This document shows positions 60,181 to 64,000 of a DNA stretch of 64,000 bases, piece by piece. The stretch is taken from assembly GCF_004016445.2 (NCBI RefSeq), contig NZ_SADT02000005.1, positions 496,001 to 560,000 of the forward strand. The letters run 5' to 3'. Numbering within the stretch: position 1 is the stretch's first letter; each line of letters opens with the position of its first letter. The position numbers and the translations under genes were made by a program. The notes under the pieces are model-generated. The model was not told the DNA's origin. It did not search any database and was given only the letters and a program-made list of their open reading frames with translations. This DNA comes from Mesorhizobium sp. M2E.F.Ca.ET.219.01.1.1 (GTDB taxonomy: Bacteria; Pseudomonadota; Alphaproteobacteria; Rhizobiales; Rhizobiaceae).

Positions 60181-60756
60181 TCAGCCCCGTCTCCCCGTCA
60201 GCGTCATGTCGAAGTCGACGACATTGGAGTAGAGCGGCGTGCCGACATCCATGCCGTAGCGCGACCGCAGCACCTTGCCGGTGACGTGGAATTTGATCGT
60301 GCCGGATTTCAGCCCGCCGAGCTCGGCGGTGAACTTTTCCGGGAACGTCTTGCCGCGCGCCGTCAGGCGCCCGGTAACGACTGCCGTCGTGTCGCCGGTG
60401 CGGGTCACGCTGGTCGAGCGGAACTGGATTTCCGGATTGTTGGCGGCGTCGAACACCGCGTCGGAGCGCAGGAAGGCGTCGATGCGGCCCTGGCCGGTGC
60501 CGACGCTTTCGGGATAGATGGTGAGGTCCACCTTGGAGCGGCCGACATCGCCATTGTCGATACGGATCGTGCCCTTGAAACGGCCGAAAGCGCCGTCGAA
60601 ACCGCCGCCGCCGGCCTTGCCGATGGTGAAGCGGATCGAGGAGCCCGACGGGCTGATCGTGTAGCTGCCGGCGGCGTCGCTGAGCGCCACTGCGGCAACG
60701 GCAGGCACGGCGAGGCAAGCGGCAAAAGCCGCCAATCCGAGGATGCGCGCGTTCAT
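60181..60756 (-). CDS. YceI-family periplasmic lipid-binding protein
   Basis: 191 residues. Signal peptide (ILGLAAFAACLAVPAVAAV) and an 8-stranded YceI barrel starting GSYTISPSGSSIRFTIGKAG. Members bind isoprenoids such as polyprenyl or quinone-like lipids. Downstream of a cytochrome b561 gene on the same strand, the same pairing as E. coli yceJ-yceI. Confidence 0.92.
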   Translation of the reverse strand: MNARILGLAAFAACLAVPAVAAVALSDAAGSYTISPSGSSIRFTIGKAGGGGFDGAFGRFKGTIRIDNGDVGRSKVDLTIYPESVGTGQGRIDAFLRSDAVFDAANNPEIQFRSTSVTRTGDTTAVVTGRLTARGKTFPEKFTAELGGLKSGTIKFHVTGKVLRSRYGMDVGTPLYSNVVDFDMTLTGRRG

Positions 60757-60822
60757 GGTTTTTTCCTTCCGCAGATACGCATTTTCTGCGTTCTCGCCCC
60801 ACCAACGAATGATGGCGCGGTT

Positions 60823-61395
60823 CTATTCCCTGCCTGACGAAGGTGTGATCATGCGCGTCAGCACATTGTCGCGCAGCAGGAAATGATGGCGCAGCGCCGC
60901 CGCGATATGCAGCGCCACCAGCGCGATGCCGGCATAAGCGAGATACCAATGCGCGGACGTCCAAAAGCTCTCCGAAGCATCGGATTCGGCCAAGGGCAGG
61001 TTGGGCATCACGAACAGGTTGAACGGCATGGTCGGGATCTCCAGCGTCGACACCGAGACCAGCGCCCAGCCGGAGAGCGGCAGCGCGATCTGGAAGGCAT
61101 AGAGCGCGAAATGCGCCAGCGGCGCGGTTCTGCGCTCCAGCGTGCCGACCGAGGCCGGCAATGCGGGCGCCGCGTTGCCGAGCCGCCAGGCGATGCGCAG
61201 GATGATCAGGCCAAGCAGCAGGAAGCCGAAGGATTTGTGCAGCTGGATCAGCTCGAAGGACGTCCGCTGGCTTGTCGTTCGCACCATGACATAGCCGAGC
61301 GCGAACTGGCCGATGAAGATGACGCCGATCAGCCAGTGCAGGACGATCATCGCCCAGCCATAGCGGGTAGGGGTGTTGGTGAGGGATGTCTGCAT
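60823..61395 (-). CDS. Cytochrome b561 family protein
   Basis: 190 residues, four transmembrane helices. Haem-ligand His positions are in the helices, in MIVLHWLIGVIFIGQFALGY, LIQLHKSFG and YAGIALVALHIAAALRHHFL. Moves electrons between quinol and periplasmic acceptors. First gene of a b561-yceI pair. Confidence 0.92.
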   Translation of the reverse strand: MQTSLTNTPTRYGWAMIVLHWLIGVIFIGQFALGYVMVRTTSQRTSFELIQLHKSFGFLLLGLIILRIAWRLGNAAPALPASVGTLERRTAPLAHFALYAFQIALPLSGWALVSVSTLEIPTMPFNLFVMPNLPLAESDASESFWTSAHWYLAYAGIALVALHIAAALRHHFLLRDNVLTRMITPSSGRE

Positions 61396-61487
61396 GGCCG
61401 AAGAACGCCGCCGAGATCAGCTTTCTTCCGAACTATCCTATGCCTCGTCCCCGAGACAATTCCAGAAGCCGGCGCCGCCCCTCATTG

Positions 61488-61640
61488 CCCTGCCGGGCAT
61501 TTCTCCCCGTTCACGGGGAGAAAGGGGCTGGCCGCGACGCTGGCGTTCTTTCTTGCCGCGTTGGCGATTGGCGAAACCGCCGGCGACATCTCCCTTCTCC
61601 CCGTTCAACGGGGAGAAGATGCCGGCAGGCAGATGAGGGG
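61488..61640. repeat. Inverted repeat, family C
   Basis: CCTGCCGGGCATTTCTCCCC...GGGGAGAAAG and the later CTTCTCCCCGTTC...GGGGAGAAGATGCCGGCAGG form the arms. Between the cytochrome b561 start and the LysR stop. Confidence 0.65.
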
Positions 61641-61696
61641 CAGCGCCGACGTTGACAAGTTCGCCTTTCACCTTGAACCGGCGACCTTGTCCGTGC

Positions 61697-62587
61697 CTAC
61701 CCGCTCACCTTGAAGAAATCCACGAACGCCCTTAGCGCCGGCCGCATCTGCCGGCGGCTGGGATAATAAACGAAGAAACCTTCGAAGGTCGGACACCAAT
61801 CCTCCAGCACGCGGATAAGCCTGCCGTCGGCGAGCGGTGCCCGCACATAGGGCTCGAAGACGAAGGCGAGCCCGGCGCCGTCGATCGCCGCCTGGGCAAT
61901 CAGATGGTCTTCGTCGAGGATCAGCGGCCCTTGCGTCGCGATCTCGATTTCCTCGCCGTCCTTCTCGAATTCCCAGCGGTAAAGGATGCCGCTGGAGAAG
62001 CGGAAGCGTATGCAGCGGTGGTCGGCCAGCTCGCGTGGATGGCGCGGTGTCGGCATCGTCGCAAAATAGGAGGGTGCGGCGACCACCGCGCCCCGGAGGT
62101 CAGGCCCGATGCGCACCGCGATCATGTCGCGCTGCAGGCTTTCGCCGAGCCGCACGCCGGCATCGAAGCCGCCTTCGACCACATCGGTGAAGCGATCCTC
62201 GATGACGATCTCCAGCACGATATCGGGATAGGCCGCGGCAAAGGCGCCGAGCCTGGGCGTCAGCGTCAGATGGGCGGCCGTGCGCGGCACGGTGAGCCGC
62301 AGATTGCCCGCCGGCCGGTCGCGCGCCTCGACCGCCGTCTCCAGTGCCAGGTCGATCTCGGACAGCGCCGGGCGCAGCCGTTCGAGCAGTTGCGCGCCTT
62401 CTTCGGTCGGCGCGACGCTGCGCGTGCTGCGCGCCAGAAGCCGCACGCCGAGCCGCGCTTCCAGGCTCGACACCGCGTGGCTCACCGCCGAGGGCGCGAT
62501 GCCGAGCTCGCGCGCGGCGCCGCGAAAGCTGGCGCATTGGGCGACGGTGGCGAGCACGGCGAGCTGCGAGAGGTTGGTGCGGTTCAT
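61697..62587 (-). CDS. LysR-family regulator
   Basis: 296 residues. N-terminal winged helix LSQLAVLATVAQCASFRGAA then ELGIAPSAVSHAVSSLEARL; C-terminal periplasmic-binding-like domain. I set the start at 62587; the frame is open further upstream but without support. Divergent from an aldo/keto reductase 96 bp away, the classic LysR-target layout. Confidence 0.9.
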   Translation of the reverse strand: MNRTNLSQLAVLATVAQCASFRGAARELGIAPSAVSHAVSSLEARLGVRLLARSTRSVAPTEEGAQLLERLRPALSEIDLALETAVEARDRPAGNLRLTVPRTAAHLTLTPRLGAFAAAYPDIVLEIVIEDRFTDVVEGGFDAGVRLGESLQRDMIAVRIGPDLRGAVVAAPSYFATMPTPRHPRELADHRCIRFRFSSGILYRWEFEKDGEEIEIATQGPLILDEDHLIAQAAIDGAGLAFVFEPYVRAPLADGRLIRVLEDWCPTFEGFFVYYPSRRQMRPALRAFVDFFKVSG

Positions 62588-62683
62588 TGGTCTATGTTTT
62601 AGAACAAGCCGTGCGAATGAGAGCCGATTATCGAACGGACTGCAAGGCCTTATGTCCTGCCCATCGCAACAAGGAGATGCGCC

Positions 62684-63679
<996 letters not shown>

Positions 63680-63720
63680 AGGTGAAAGGGGGCGCTTCGG
63701 CCTTCGTTGAGAGGTTAACG

Positions 63721-63888
63721 CGAGGCCCCCCTCTCTGGCCTGCCGGCCATCTCCCCCTCAAGGGGGGAGATTGGCAGCTTCGACGCCGGCGCTCCCTTTG
63801 CAACGTTGGCGATTAGCGAAAGCCGGCGTGACAGCTGATCTCCCCCCTTGAGGGGGAGATGCCCGGCAGGGCAGAGAGGGGGGCCTCG
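63721..63888. repeat. Long near-perfect inverted repeat, family C
   Basis: CGAGGCCCCCCTCTC...CATCTCCCCCTCAAGGGGGG at the left and CCCCCCTTGAGGGGGAGATG...GAGAGGGGGGCCTCG at the right, arms of about 50 nt around an inner 65 nt. The best-preserved of four related elements in the window. Confidence 0.8.
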
Positions 63889-63915
63889 CGCCGACGTTTC
63901 TTATCTCTGCACCCT

Positions 63916-64000
63916 CTACCAAGGCACCACCTCAATCTCCGGCCAGCACGCCTGCGCCCGCTTCCCCTTCGCCTCATGCGTCCGCTGATTATCCAGCGCC
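63916..64000 (-). CDS. C-terminal end of an unidentified protein
   Basis: Only the last 28 codons are present, ending in ...RAQACWPEIEVVPW and TAG at 63918-63916. The frame is open to the window edge. Too short to assign; a real gene is likely because it ends just after the inverted repeat and carries a non-random, Trp-containing tail. Confidence 0.45.
   Translation of the reverse strand, partial: ALDNQRTHEAKGKRAQACWPEIEVVPW

Overview
The window looks like a chromosomal segment of a high-GC alphaproteobacterium of the Rhizobiales, most likely Mesorhizobium or a close relative (inference). The grounds are the rpmH-rnpA-yidC, engB, argB and HAD-nucleotidase genes all on one strand, the many short intergenic palindromes and longer imperfect inverted repeats, and the general gene content. 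I see no rRNA, CRISPR array, transposase or integrase. There is one tRNA, tRNA-Arg(ACG), at about 33.5 kb.

Layout. 0-3.3 kb: a NarL-type two-component pair (regulator cut by the window edge) facing three secreted Asn/Gly-repeat proteins. 3.3-9.1 kb: HAD nucleotidase, diguanylate cyclase, a Tat mini-protein coupled to a GMC oxidoreductase, a small membrane protein, MarR, and phenylalanine hydroxylase divergent from an Lrp regulator. 9.2-16.7 kb: B12/radical SAM enzyme, argB, an ECF sigma / RskA-type anti-sigma / fasciclin locus, exported MsrB, and two membrane or oxidoreductase genes. 16.9-28.5 kb: two EmrAB-type efflux systems (one with a divergent TetR), a soluble FtsK-like translocase, engB and an acetyltransferase. 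29-33.5 kb: yidC, rnpA, rpmH, an orphan histidine kinase and the tRNA. 33.6-44.2 kb: accessory detoxification genes. These are TetR/SDR, three exported alpha/beta hydrolases, Ohr, a cytochrome P460 gene broken by two in-frame amber codons, an MFS pump and a ClpS-AAA ATPase fusion. 44.3-54.5 kb: an NrtR-like / SPFH / NAD-kinase-like operon convergent with an XRE-hyfBCEFGI operon whose large subunit has lost the NiFe-ligand cysteines. 54.6-64 kb: an ECF sigma factor with a SnoaL-like tail, PanE-like reductase, flavoprotein, Gfo/Idh/MocA, cytochrome b561-YceI, and a LysR/aldo-keto reductase pair.

How parts work together. Several regulator/target pairs have visible palindromic operators between divergent genes: MarR, TetR/Emr, TetR/SDR, TetR/hydrolase and Lrp/phhA. 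The sigma/anti-sigma/fasciclin locus parallels the mycobacterial SigK-RskA-MPT70/83 arrangement, and a 12-nt motif is shared upstream of the sigma gene and the fasciclin gene. The strongest candidates for under-described biology are the ClpS-AAA fusion, the NrtR-like/SPFH/NADK-like cassette beside the NiFe-less Hyf complex, and the Asn/Gly-repeat secreted proteins beside a two-component system.
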